From Asanoa ishikariensis (GTDB lineage: Bacteria > Actinomycetota > Actinomycetes > Mycobacteriales > Micromonosporaceae), in assembly GCF_900107455.1 (NCBI RefSeq), contig NZ_FNQB01000001.1, positions 124,001-188,000 on the forward strand: DNA of 64,000 bases, in the 5' to 3' direction. A program made the position numbers and the translations under genes. Positions 56,493 through 64,000 of the stretch are shown here, piece by piece. Positions within the stretch are counted from its first letter, which is position 1. The number at the start of each line of letters is the position of its first letter. The notes below the pieces were generated by a model, which was not told the DNA's origin, did not search any database, and was given only the letters and a program-made list of their open reading frames with translations.

Positions 56493-58391
56493 CTACGCGT
56501 ACGGGATCCAGGCCTGGTCGCGCATCGAGGTCGAGTCGGTCGCGCGTAGGCCGGCATCCGAAACGGTCCACAGTGTCCCGTCAACGATCAGCGACCGCCG
56601 GATCATCGGCTCGTAGCCAAGGCCAAGGCTCGGAGTCGACGGGTGGCGCACCGTCCCGACCTGCTCGAGCCCCGACTCCGTGACCCGCAGGGCCAGCATG
56701 CCGACCTGCGACTGCGCGCTCATCGGCACGACGAGAAGCTTGGACGCCGGCCAATAGAGGAAAGCGTGCGGATCTCCCTCCGCCTCGGACCAACCGTCCC
56801 TCACCCGGTGCTGGGCGACCCGGCGCGGCGAGGACAGGTCGCTCACGTCGAACACCGAGATCTGGGCGCCGAGCACCCGACCGCGCGAGTCGGCGTCCTG
56901 GCCGATGCCGATCAGCCGGCCGGCGTCCAGCGGGTGCAGGTACGACGAGTACCCATTGATCTTCAGCTCGCCGCGTACCTTCGGGGCCGAAGGGTCGCCG
57001 AGGTCCAGTGTGTAGAGCGGGTCCGTCTGGCGGAAGGTCACGACATAGCCGACCGATCCCGCGAACCGCACCGCGTAGATCCGCTCACCCTTGCCGAGCC
57101 CGTCGACCACACCGGTGCGCACCATGTCGGCGGCGCGCAGCACGTACACGGACGACGAGTTCTCCGACAGCGTCGCCGCGACGCGCAGGTGGCCGTCGAA
57201 CTCCGACATCGCGTACTGGTTGATCAGGTTGCCGGGCACCGAACCCGCGGCCACGTAGCGGGGTGTTCCCACACCGGTGATGTCGAAGCGGTAGATGACC
57301 GTCGAAAGATCCTGCACCGCGGCAGGGCGGCCGCGCATGACCCGCCACCGCTGGTCGTTGGCCACGTACAGGCTGGTGCCGTTGCTGTAGACCAGATCGC
57401 CGTCGGCCACGATCGTGGTCGGGTCGCCGGTGCCGTACGCGCTGCCGATGTCGAAGCTCAGCACCGTCATCAGCGACGTGCCCGAGTACGCGTCCGGACT
57501 GCGCAGCGCACCGCAGTCGATCCGGCCGCGGCGTTTCTCGCCGCCGTTGTCAGTCGACCAGCGCGGCAGCCAGTCATCGATCGTGGACCGGTCGACGAGA
57601 GCCCGGTTCGCGCGCAGCCGTTGGGTGTCCGTGGCGTTCTCGCGGTAGGGGAAGTCGATCCGCGGCCGACTGCGCACCACGATCCGCGCCGTCGAACCCA
57701 CCTGGCGCGCGTCGACCACGGAGCCGTCGATCGTGTACGAGCCGACCACCACGGGCCGAGTCCCGGCGAGGTCGACGGTCACCAGCCGGACCATCGTGTC
57801 GCCCCAGGGCCGAAGGCTCTTGCGGGCGCTGTGCGAGACCGGCACCACGGCCGGCATGAGCACCATCGCGCGGTCACCGGAGAGCAGCAGGTTCGCCTCG
57901 CCGAAGTGGCCCGCGTCGTCGGCCAGGTCGACTTTGCCGGTCATCCGGCGCGTGGCCGGGTCGATCACGCGCAGTGTGCCGCCCGAGACCGTCACGATCC
58001 TGCGGCCGTCGGTCTTGACCAGGTCAGGCTCGTCGACTCCGGCCTCGTGGGTGTTGGTGCCGGAGTATCCCGACTGCTCGGACCCGGGCGCCTGCTTGGC
58101 GGCGGGCGCAGCGGCGGCGAGGTCCTCCTGCGCACCGGTGCGGGAGGCTATGCCGCCGCGGTACCCGCCGAAATCGTCGAACCCCCATGCCGTGACCACG
58201 TCCTTCGCGGCCCGCTTCAGCCCGCTCAGCACGTCGTCGCACGAGTCGAACGCGACCAGCCGGAAGGCCGGTGCCGGCAGGGCAACCGGGGCAGGCGACG
58301 CCGCGCGCGGCGAAGGGCCGGGCGAGTTGGTGCACCCGGACACGAGCAACACAGCGACGACGGCGTACGCGCCGCGGCGGGCGATGGTCAT
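56493..58391 (-). CDS. Secreted beta-propeller lipoprotein
   Basis: 632 residues. The N-terminal lipoprotein signal has lipobox LVSGC (cysteine at about residue 20), then a Ser/Pro linker. The body is the Beta_propel family: THEAGVDEPDLVKTDGRRIVTVSGGTLRVID is its typical opening (pieces EAGVDEPDLVKTDG and VSGGTLRVID). Blades follow with repeated V-x-V/D-S/T strands, and the end reads TLWTVSDAGLRATD. Such proteins occur in archaea and actinobacteria with no known catalytic role; surface binding is likely. The ATG at 58391 gives a proper signal peptide; the frame is open 13 codons further. Monocistronic. Confidence 0.87.
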   Translation of the reverse strand: MTIARRGAYAVVAVLLVSGCTNSPGPSPRAASPAPVALPAPAFRLVAFDSCDDVLSGLKRAAKDVVTAWGFDDFGGYRGGIASRTGAQEDLAAAAPAAKQAPGSEQSGYSGTNTHEAGVDEPDLVKTDGRRIVTVSGGTLRVIDPATRRMTGKVDLADDAGHFGEANLLLSGDRAMVLMPAVVPVSHSARKSLRPWGDTMVRLVTVDLAGTRPVVVGSYTIDGSVVDARQVGSTARIVVRSRPRIDFPYRENATDTQRLRANRALVDRSTIDDWLPRWSTDNGGEKRRGRIDCGALRSPDAYSGTSLMTVLSFDIGSAYGTGDPTTIVADGDLVYSNGTSLYVANDQRWRVMRGRPAAVQDLSTVIYRFDITGVGTPRYVAAGSVPGNLINQYAMSEFDGHLRVAATLSENSSSVYVLRAADMVRTGVVDGLGKGERIYAVRFAGSVGYVVTFRQTDPLYTLDLGDPSAPKVRGELKINGYSSYLHPLDAGRLIGIGQDADSRGRVLGAQISVFDVSDLSSPRRVAQHRVRDGWSEAEGDPHAFLYWPASKLLVVPMSAQSQVGMLALRVTESGLEQVGTVRHPSTPSLGLGYEPMIRRSLIVDGTLWTVSDAGLRATDSTSMRDQAWIPYA

Positions 58392-58434
58392 GCCGGGTTG
58401 GACGCCGCCACGGGCGGCATCGTTCCCCAAGAGT

Positions 58435-58893
58435 TCAGTGCGGCGCCGGCACGATGTTGGGCGAGTCGACCAGTCGACTCAGGACGATCATGCTGCGGGT
58501 CGAGGTGACGAAGGGTTCGGCCCGCAGCCGCTCCAGCGCCTGCTCCAGGTGGGCGATGTCGGCGGCCCGCAGGTGCACCAGGGCGTCCGCCTCGCCCGAC
58601 ACCGTGTAGGCGCCGACCACCTCCGGGTGCCGCCGGGTCGCCACGGTGAGCTGGGCGGGGGTGGTCCGTCCGGTGCAGTAGAGCTCCACGAACGCCTCGG
58701 TGGTCCAGCCGACCGCGGCCGGGTCGACCACCGCGGTGAACCCCCGGATCACCCCGGCGGAGCGCAGCCGATCGACGCGCCTCTTTACGGCGGGGGCGGA
58801 AAGCGAGACCCGTTCACCGATCTCCGAGTACGAGGCTCGAGCGTCAGCGACGAGTGACGCAATGATTCGCTGGTCTACGTCGTCGATCTGCAA
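58435..58893 (-). CDS. Lrp/AsnC-family transcriptional regulator
   Basis: 152 residues. The N-terminal wHTH (IDDVDQRIIASLVADARASYSEIGERVSLSAPAVKRRVDRL in pieces) is followed by the RAM ligand-binding domain, with TVSGEADALVHLRAADIAHLEQAL carrying the family GxxD turn. TTG start chosen because GAGAGG lies 7 nt upstream and the protein then begins at the canonical helix. Divergent from the dimethylargininase-like gene with an 82-bp shared control region, as Rv2324 is to Rv2323c. It is expected to sense an amino acid and to regulate itself and its neighbour. Confidence 0.92.
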   Translation of the reverse strand: MQIDDVDQRIIASLVADARASYSEIGERVSLSAPAVKRRVDRLRSAGVIRGFTAVVDPAAVGWTTEAFVELYCTGRTTPAQLTVATRRHPEVVGAYTVSGEADALVHLRAADIAHLEQALERLRAEPFVTSTRSMIVLSRLVDSPNIVPAPH

Positions 58894-58975
58894 CGTTTCG
58901 CCTCTCGCAAGCAAGAGATTCGGCTGTCTTGACCACGAAGAGTACCTGATCATGGTGATCGTGAAGGACGAGCGG

Positions 58976-59785
58976 ATGTCGCGTAAGCGGACATATCTCA
59001 TGTGCCCGCCAGAGCGTTTCGCGGTCGCGTACGCGATCAACCCGTGGATGGACACCAGCGCGCCGGTCGACGCCGAGCTCGCCCTCAAACAGTGGCAGCT
59101 ACTTCGGGAGACGCTCGCGGGGCTCGGCCACACGGTGCACGTGCTCCCGGCCGAGGACGGGCTCCCGGACATGGTCTACGCCGCCAACGGCGCCTTCACC
59201 GTCGACGGTACGGCGTTCGGAGCCCGGTTCCGCTATCCCCAGCGCGCCGAGGAAGCCAGAGCCCACCGGGCCTTCTACGACGAGCAGGGCTGGGCGTACG
59301 TCGAGCCGACGGAGATCAACGAGGGCGAGGGTGATTTCGCCTACCTGCCCGACGCGTACGGCGGCATGATCCTCGCTGGTCACGGCTTCCGCACCGAGGC
59401 CGTGGCGCACAGCCACGCCCAGGAGGCGCTGGGCCGCCCGGTGATCTCGCTCCAGCTCGTCGACCCGCGCTTCTACCACCTCGACGTGGCCCTGGCCGCG
59501 CTCGACGACAAAAGGATCACCTACTACCCGGGCGCCTTCTCGGCCGGCTCGCAGCGCGTGCTGGCCCAGCTCTTCCCCGACGCCCTGCTCGCCGACGAGG
59601 CCGACGCCCTGGCGTTCGGCCTCAACCTCGTCAGCGACGGTCGCAACGTCGTGTTCAACGCCGAGGCCACGGGCCTTTCGGCGAAGCTGGCACACGCCGG
59701 CTACACGCCCGTCCCGGTCGAGCTGAGCGAGCTGAAGAAGGGTGGCGGCAGCGTGAAGTGCTGCGTCGCCGAGCTGAGGGCCTGA
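58976..59785 (+). CDS. ddaH: Dimethylargininase-like amidinohydrolase (Rv2323c type)
   Basis: 269-residue enzyme of the pentein superfamily, which hydrolyses arginine-like guanidino groups to ureido products through a cysteine. Motifs are YLMCPPERFAVAYAINPWM near the start, DMVYAANGAFTVDG, the acidic EINEGEGDFAYL with its metal-free catalytic His/Glu context, FYHLDVALAAL with the catalytic histidine, and GGGSVKCCVAEL holding the nucleophilic cysteine. ATG at 58976 has AAGGA 7 nt upstream. Divergent from AsnC. The ornithine aminotransferase that accompanies the mycobacterial homologue is missing here. Substrate (dimethylarginine or arginine) is not decided by sequence. Confidence 0.87.
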   Translation: MSRKRTYLMCPPERFAVAYAINPWMDTSAPVDAELALKQWQLLRETLAGLGHTVHVLPAEDGLPDMVYAANGAFTVDGTAFGARFRYPQRAEEARAHRAFYDEQGWAYVEPTEINEGEGDFAYLPDAYGGMILAGHGFRTEAVAHSHAQEALGRPVISLQLVDPRFYHLDVALAALDDKRITYYPGAFSAGSQRVLAQLFPDALLADEADALAFGLNLVSDGRNVVFNAEATGLSAKLAHAGYTPVPVELSELKKGGGSVKCCVAELRA

Positions 59786-59786
59786 G

Positions 59787-60989
59787 TCAGCCCAGCGTCT
59801 CCAATTCGCTGATCACCACGTTGGACAGCACGGGGCCGTCCCGGCGCACCTGACGCAGGTACCACTTCTGCTGCGGCGTGCGGGTCTGGTTGAACTGCCA
59901 CTCGCCGCGCGGGCTGTCGATCAGGCCGATTTTGCCCAGAGCGAGGTTGACCGCCTGCGGCGTCGGGTCAGCGCCGGCGAGGCGCACCGCCTTGTCGATC
60001 ACCTGGGCGGCGTCGTAGGAGGCGACCGCGTAGGTGGTCGGCGTCGCGCCGTACTTGTTGCGGAAGAGCGTCGCGAACTCGCGGTTGGCGGCGTTGTTGA
60101 GATCCGGCGAGTAGTTGAGCGCGGTGAAGACATCGTTCGCCTCGTTGCGCTTCAGCTCGCCGAGCACCTCGCCCTCGGTGAGGAAGCCCGGGGCGTAGAC
60201 CGCGCCGCGGTAGCCGTCGTCGTGCAACTGGCGCAGGAACTCGACCGCGGCCTGTCCACTGTAGAAGCAGTAGATGGCCTTCGGGTTGCCCTGGCGCACC
60301 TTGTCGATCTCGCTCTTGAAGAACGTCTTGGTGGGCTCGGTGACGTACTCCGTCCACACCGGACCGGCGGAGAGCCGGGAGTCGCTGACGCCGAAGGCGG
60401 TGCGGAACCCGTCGACGGCGTCGCGGCCCGCCTCGTAGTTGGGCGCGATGATGCCGACCTTGCCGTCGACCTCCTCGCCGACGTAGCGGCCGAGCGCCGC
60501 GCCCGCCTCGTTGTTCACATAGGACGTGCGCCAGATGTAGACCACGCTCTGCAGGGCGGACGGCGAGGCGCAGGAGCCGATCAGCGGGATCCGGGCCTGC
60601 TCGACGGTGTCCCGGATGCCGAGCATCACGGTCGAGCTGACGACGCCGGTCAGCGCCAGCACGCCCTGCTTGAGCAGCCCGTCGAGGGCCGCCTTGCCGG
60701 ACTCGACCGTCTCGCCCTCGTCGGCCACCGCGAGCTGCACGTGGTGGCCGCCCAGTCGCTGGTCGTTCATCTCCAGGTAGAGGTTGAAGCCCCGGGTGAG
60801 CTCGTCTCCGACGCTCTTGTAGCCGGCTGTCTGCGGCACGATCAGGCCGATTTTGATCGGCTCATCGCTGACCAGCCGGTTGCCGTCGGCCGCGTCCGCG
60901 CTGTCGTCATTGCCGCACGCGGCTAGGAAGCCCGCGGCACCCAAACCCGCGAACAACCGCAACGCCTGGCGGCGATCTATCTGCGACAC
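59787..60989 (-). CDS. ABC-type branched-chain amino acid/amide solute-binding lipoprotein
   Basis: 400 residues, Periplasmic_binding type I fold (LivJ/UrtA/AmiC-like). The N terminus has a twin-arginine-like DRRQALRLFAGLG, then lipobox LAAC (cysteine at about residue 25), so a Tat- or Sec-exported lipoprotein. Core motifs are IKIGLIVPQTAGYKSVGDE, GVVSSTVMLGIRDTVEQARIPLIGSCASP and VGIIAPNYEAGRDAV. GTG at 60989 has GGAGGG upstream. There are no permease or ATPase genes beside it; its stop converges on ddaH with 1 bp between. An orphan receptor for an amino acid, amide or urea is the best reading. Confidence 0.87.
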   Translation of the reverse strand: MSQIDRRQALRLFAGLGAAGFLAACGNDDSADAADGNRLVSDEPIKIGLIVPQTAGYKSVGDELTRGFNLYLEMNDQRLGGHHVQLAVADEGETVESGKAALDGLLKQGVLALTGVVSSTVMLGIRDTVEQARIPLIGSCASPSALQSVVYIWRTSYVNNEAGAALGRYVGEEVDGKVGIIAPNYEAGRDAVDGFRTAFGVSDSRLSAGPVWTEYVTEPTKTFFKSEIDKVRQGNPKAIYCFYSGQAAVEFLRQLHDDGYRGAVYAPGFLTEGEVLGELKRNEANDVFTALNYSPDLNNAANREFATLFRNKYGATPTTYAVASYDAAQVIDKAVRLAGADPTPQAVNLALGKIGLIDSPRGEWQFNQTRTPQQKWYLRQVRRDGPVLSNVVISELETLG

Positions 60990-61076
60990 GGAAACGACCC
61001 TCCCCGACCGGTGGGCTGATTGCCACACTCCCCCGGGGTTCCTACCGCCTGGACGACGCTGCGTCAATGAATATGA

Positions 61077-61892
61077 TCACCGCCGCAAGGACCGCAACGC
61101 CTCCGTCACCTTTCGCCACGCTGCGGACCGCGGATCAATCAGCTCGAAATGCCCTACTTCGCGGAGTTCCAAGAGCGTAATTTCGTTATCAACCGCGCCG
61201 GCCTCCGCAACGAACCGGCGGCTCAGGGCGATCGGAACTTGCACATCCGTCGTTCCATGAAGGATCACTGTCGGTAACCGCAGCGGTATCGACGGGAGTG
61301 GGTCCGCCGCGGCGTAGGCCTCGGCCCGCGCCTCGGGGCCGCCGCCGAGCAGCGCTTCGACCGCGCCACCGTCGAGGTCCAGCCGATGGGCCTCGGCCAG
61401 ATCCGCGACCGGTGCCAGCGCTAGAACCCCGTCGGGTACGGCCTCCGCCGGGGCGTGTGCGGCGTACCAGAGCGCGAGGTGGCCGCCGGCGGAGTGACCG
61501 ACCAGGATCGGTGGCCCCTCGTCCGGCACCGGCCGGCCCAACTCCCGCGCGGCGGCGGCGACCAACGCCGGCAGAGCGCCCACGCCGGCCACCACGTCCT
61601 CGAAGGTGGCCGGCCAGCCACCCTCGGCGCCGGGGCCGGTCCGGCGGTACTCGAGCTGGGCGACCGCGTACCCCAGGTCGGCCAGGGCGGCGGCCAGGTG
61701 TCCGGTGTGCGCACGGTCGTACTCGTCGCGCCAGAACCCGCCGTGGATGACCACCACCAGCGGCCCCGAGCCGGCCCGCGGCAGCCGGACGTCGGCGACG
61801 TGGTCCGCGTGTGGCCCGTAGCGCACCACGGTGTCCGGCGGAGGCGCCGGCAGTACGAGCACGTCGCGTGGGTCCGGTTCGCTCGCGGGCAT
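61077..61892 (-). CDS. Alpha/beta hydrolase (esterase / kynurenine formamidase-like)
   Basis: 271 residues. The oxyanion motif HGGFW is near residue 50 and the nucleophile elbow is GHSAGGH near 132-138. The acid is likely the Asp in LHGTTDVQVP and the histidine in EVGHFELI, a complete catalytic triad. Together these are the BD-FAE/kynurenine-formamidase subfamily pattern. No kynurenine-pathway gene is close. Divergent from bpa with a 65-bp gap. The physiological substrate is unknown; small esters or N-formyl compounds are likely. Confidence 0.84.
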   Translation of the reverse strand: MPASEPDPRDVLVLPAPPPDTVVRYGPHADHVADVRLPRAGSGPLVVVIHGGFWRDEYDRAHTGHLAAALADLGYAVAQLEYRRTGPGAEGGWPATFEDVVAGVGALPALVAAAARELGRPVPDEGPPILVGHSAGGHLALWYAAHAPAEAVPDGVLALAPVADLAEAHRLDLDGGAVEALLGGGPEARAEAYAAADPLPSIPLRLPTVILHGTTDVQVPIALSRRFVAEAGAVDNEITLLELREVGHFELIDPRSAAWRKVTEALRSLRR

Positions 61893-61957
61893 GTGCGGAA
61901 CGCTAGCTTGCCGGGTCCGGGGAGCACCGTCGGCCGGGGTTGGGGAAAGATGGGACC

Positions 61958-62542
61958 ATGACCGATACCCCAGGAGCGCCGGACGAGCAGGTCGAGCCCA
62001 ACCGGCGGTCAGGCACCGTGGTGGTGGTCGGGCCGGACGGCCGGCCGGTCGGCACGGTCGACACCGACAACGGTGGCGAGGAAGACCCCGGCCGCCAGAT
62101 CGAGCAGCCGGCCAAGGTCATGCGGATCGGCAGCATGATCAAGCAGTTGCTGGAAGAGGTCCGGGCGGCGCCCCTCGACGAGGCCAGCCGCGTGCGCCTG
62201 CGCGACATACACCAGCGCTCGATCATCGAGCTCGAAGACGGGCTGTCGCCGGAGCTGCGCGACGAGCTGGAGCGGCTCTCACTGCCGTTCAGCGAGACGT
62301 CGACGCCGAGCGAGGGCGAGCTGCGGGTGGCCCAGGCCCAGCTCGTCGGCTGGCTGGAAGGGCTGTTCCACGGCATCCAGGCGGCCCTGGTGGCCCAGCA
62401 GATGGCCGCCCGCATGCAGTTGGAGCAGATGCGTGGTGGCCGCCCCGCGCTGCCGCCCGGCGCCGTACCCGGCGTGATCCCGGGCATGCCCGGCACCAAC
62501 CCGCCGCAAGAGGGCGGGAAGGGCACCGGCCAATATCTCTAA
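61958..62542 (+). CDS. bpa: Bacterial proteasome activator Bpa
   Basis: 194-residue ATP-independent proteasome activator (Rv3780 family). The helical core (about 55-150) contains AKVMRIGSMIKQLLEEVR, ASRVRLRDIHQRSIIELEDGL and LFHGIQAALVAQQMAARMQLEQMRGG. The extreme C terminus GQYL is the docking motif that opens the 20S proteasome gate, as known for M. tuberculosis Bpa. The N-terminal ~50 residues are acidic and disordered. ATG at 61958 with GGGGAAAG upstream. It ends 4 bp inside the convergent HAD gene. No proteasome subunit gene is in the window. Confidence 0.94.
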   Translation: MTDTPGAPDEQVEPNRRSGTVVVVGPDGRPVGTVDTDNGGEEDPGRQIEQPAKVMRIGSMIKQLLEEVRAAPLDEASRVRLRDIHQRSIIELEDGLSPELRDELERLSLPFSETSTPSEGELRVAQAQLVGWLEGLFHGIQAALVAQQMAARMQLEQMRGGRPALPPGAVPGVIPGMPGTNPPQEGGKGTGQYL

Positions 62543-63333
62543 GGGAGCAACTGCTCCAGGTAGGTCGCGACGCCGTCGTCTTCGTTGCTCGCGACCACCT
62601 CGTCGGCGATCTCCTTCACCGCCGGGTGCGCGTTGCCCACGGCGACCGCATGCCCGGCCCAGGCCAGCATCGGCACGTCGTTCGGCATGTCGCCGAACGC
62701 GGTCACCTCGGCGGCCGGCACGCCGAGCCGGGCGCAGTACCAGGCCAGCCCGGCCGCCTTGGTGACGCCCGACGCGGACACCTCGACCAGCCCGGACGTC
62801 GACGAATGGGTTGCCTCGCCCACCCCGGCCAGGGCCTTGGCGATCTGGTCGGCGAACTCGTCCGGGTCCCGGTCGCCGGCCCGCACCAGCAGTTTGACCG
62901 CGGGCTCGGTGAGCAGTTCGGCGATCGCCCGCACGGCCTGGACGCCGCCGTGCTCGCTGTCCCAGCGCATCGGGTAGTCGATGTGATGCCGCATCTCCCG
63001 GCCGTCCATGATCTCGACCGCGAGCACCGCCTCGGGCACCTCTTCGGCCAGCCGGCGGGCGATCTCCTCGAGCGCCTCGGGTGCCAGGGGGTCGGCCCGC
63101 AGCACCTGGTCGCGCATCGGGTCGTAGACCACGGCGCCGTTGGCGCACACGGCCGGCAGCGGGATGGCCAACTGCGCGTAGACCGTACGGAGCCAGCGGA
63201 TCGGGCGCCCGGTCACCAGCACCACCGGCACGTCCGCGGCGGCGGCCCGCTCGAGTGCCTCGGTCGTCCGGGCGCTGATTGTCTTGTCGGCGCGCAGCAG
63301 GGTTCCGTCGAGGTCGGTGGCGATCAACATCAT
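62539..63333 (-). CDS. Cof-type HAD phosphatase
   Basis: 264 residues with the four HAD motifs: DLDGTLL (nucleophile aspartate at about residue 8), VVLVTGRPI, the lysine in VEVSASGVTKAAGL, and FGDMPNDVPMLAWAG. A C2-type cap lies between motifs II and III (about 85-185), placing it in the Cof/IIB subfamily that dephosphorylates sugar phosphates or FMN. The start overlaps the stop of the upstream paralogue (ATGA), so the two are translationally coupled. Its stop overlaps the convergent bpa stop by 4 bp. Confidence 0.9.
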   Translation of the reverse strand: MMLIATDLDGTLLRADKTISARTTEALERAAAADVPVVLVTGRPIRWLRTVYAQLAIPLPAVCANGAVVYDPMRDQVLRADPLAPEALEEIARRLAEEVPEAVLAVEIMDGREMRHHIDYPMRWDSEHGGVQAVRAIAELLTEPAVKLLVRAGDRDPDEFADQIAKALAGVGEATHSSTSGLVEVSASGVTKAAGLAWYCARLGVPAAEVTAFGDMPNDVPMLAWAGHAVAVGNAHPAVKEIADEVVASNEDDGVATYLEQLLP

Positions 63334-64000
63334 CTAGACAGTAGCCGGTCTAGATATACGGCCACGCCGTCGTCCTCGTTGCTCGAGGTGATCTCGTCGG
63401 CGGCGGCCTGGACCAGCGGGTGCGCGTTGGCCACAGCCACCCGGCCCCAGCCGGCCCACGCGAACATCGGCAGGTCGTTGGGCATGTCACCGAAGACCAG
63501 CACGTCGCCGGGGTCGACGCCGATGGCCTCCGCGACGACCGCGAGGCCGGTGGCCTTGTCGACGCCGGGCGGGAGGATCTCGATGAAGCCGAGCCCGGCC
63601 TGCGTCACCGTGGCGATGGCGGGGTCGACGATCCGGGCGGCCGCGGCGAGGAGCTCGTCGACGTCGTGACCCGGCGCGCGGGCGAAGGCCTTGATGACGT
63701 CGCCGGTGAAGCAGTCCGCGCGGGCGCGCGGCTCCAAACGGTCGGGGTAGCGCCACGCCGGGTCGGGGTCGCCCCAGAGGGGGTCGTCGTGTCCGTCGAG
63801 CGCCTCGACCATCACGGTCAGCGGCCCGACCGCGGCCTCCAACTCGGCGATCACGGGGGCGAGCACCCGGCCGGACAGGCGCGCGTCGCGCAGCACGATC
63901 GGGTCCACCGGGTCGGTCTGGTCGACCACGCGGCCGCCGTTGGCCATCACCAGGAAGTCGGCGTCGCGGATGTCGTTGCGGGTGAGCTCGGTGAGGCGGG
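63330..64000 (-). CDS. Cof-type HAD phosphatase, tandem paralogue (5' part beyond window)
   Basis: The 3' ~223 codons of a second HAD gene; the N terminus with the DxDGT nucleophile lies past the right edge. The cap, the lysine motif (FIEILPPGVDKATGL) and motif IV (FGDMPNDLPMFAWAG) are seen and closely match the downstream neighbour, as does the C-terminal SNEDDGVAVYLDRLL. The pair therefore arose by tandem duplication, and ATGA overlap couples their translation. Confidence 0.87.
   Translation of the reverse strand, partial: RLTELTRNDIRDADFLVMANGGRVVDQTDPVDPIVLRDARLSGRVLAPVIAELEAAVGPLTVMVEALDGHDDPLWGDPDPAWRYPDRLEPRARADCFTGDVIKAFARAPGHDVDELLAAAARIVDPAIATVTQAGLGFIEILPPGVDKATGLAVVAEAIGVDPGDVLVFGDMPNDLPMFAWAGWGRVAVANAHPLVQAAADEITSSNEDDGVAVYLDRLLSR

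Overview
The window is high-GC chromosomal DNA from an actinomycete, most likely of the Micromonosporaceae (Actinoplanes/Asanoa/Micromonospora type). The evidence is the codon usage, the many GTG and TTG starts, the proteasome activator Bpa, the mycothiol-type DinB protein, and gene order. The order sigM-murJ-pcnA-ino1-padR-DUF5318-ponA-GT87-rpsF-ssb-rpsR-rplI-dnaB matches the origin-proximal block of Streptomyces. In Mycobacterium tuberculosis the same genes flank oriC (Rv3907c-Rv3912 on one side, Rv0046c-Rv0058 on the other). oriC itself is not in the window and probably lies a short way to the left.

Region by region. 1-5 kb: an anti-sigma factor (cut by the window edge), the ECF sigma factor SigM, a membrane pseudokinase and the lipid II flippase MurJ, whose coding sequence carries a near-consensus parS (ParB) site. 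5-8.8 kb: the divergent CCA-adding enzyme, a MITE-like element with perfect 19-bp terminal inverted repeats, an alkyltransferase and a Tat-secreted protein. 8.8-11 kb: inositol-1-phosphate synthase with a PadR regulator, which has a perfect palindromic operator in its leader. 11-20 kb: a class A penicillin-binding protein, a GT87 mannosyltransferase-like protein, a very large membrane protein with a repetitive disordered N terminus, and an endonuclease IV. 20-29 kb: the rpsF-ssb-rpsR-rplI operon and dnaB, separated by a 1285-codon protein containing twelve near-identical 25-residue repeats. 29-35 kb: small stress or unknown genes and a GGDEF-EAL protein translationally coupled to a membrane glycosyltransferase.

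35-55 kb is dominated by molybdenum cofactor genes in several clusters: moaC-mog-moeA-moaE, moaD, moaA, fdhD, and mobA-DUF6457. Interleaved with them are a GT87 protein, a DoxX protein, an AAA ATPase, a PHP-UvrD fusion helicase, a membrane phosphoesterase, a fructosamine-kinase-like protein, a GNAT and a DUF4192 protein. This part also holds most of the non-coding structure: a second parS-like palindrome, a ~50-bp x 7 tandem array, an 18-bp x 13 minisatellite, a dyad of two perfect DnaA boxes, and a 15-bp hairpin between fdhD and mobA. 55-64 kb: a YbjN-type chaperone, a beta-propeller lipoprotein, an AsnC regulator divergent from a dimethylargininase-like enzyme, an amino-acid/amide-type solute-binding lipoprotein, an esterase-like hydrolase, the proteasome activator Bpa and two tandem HAD phosphatases.

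The genes fall into a few programmes: cell-wall export and synthesis (murJ, pseudokinase, ponA, several GT-C enzymes), inositol (hence mycothiol and phosphatidylinositol) supply under PadR, replication and translation core genes, and Moco assembly. No phage, plasmid, CRISPR array, rRNA or tRNA gene was seen. The items most worth following up are the PHP-UvrD fusion, the two giant repeat-bearing membrane proteins, and the replication-type sites (parS, DnaA-box dyad).
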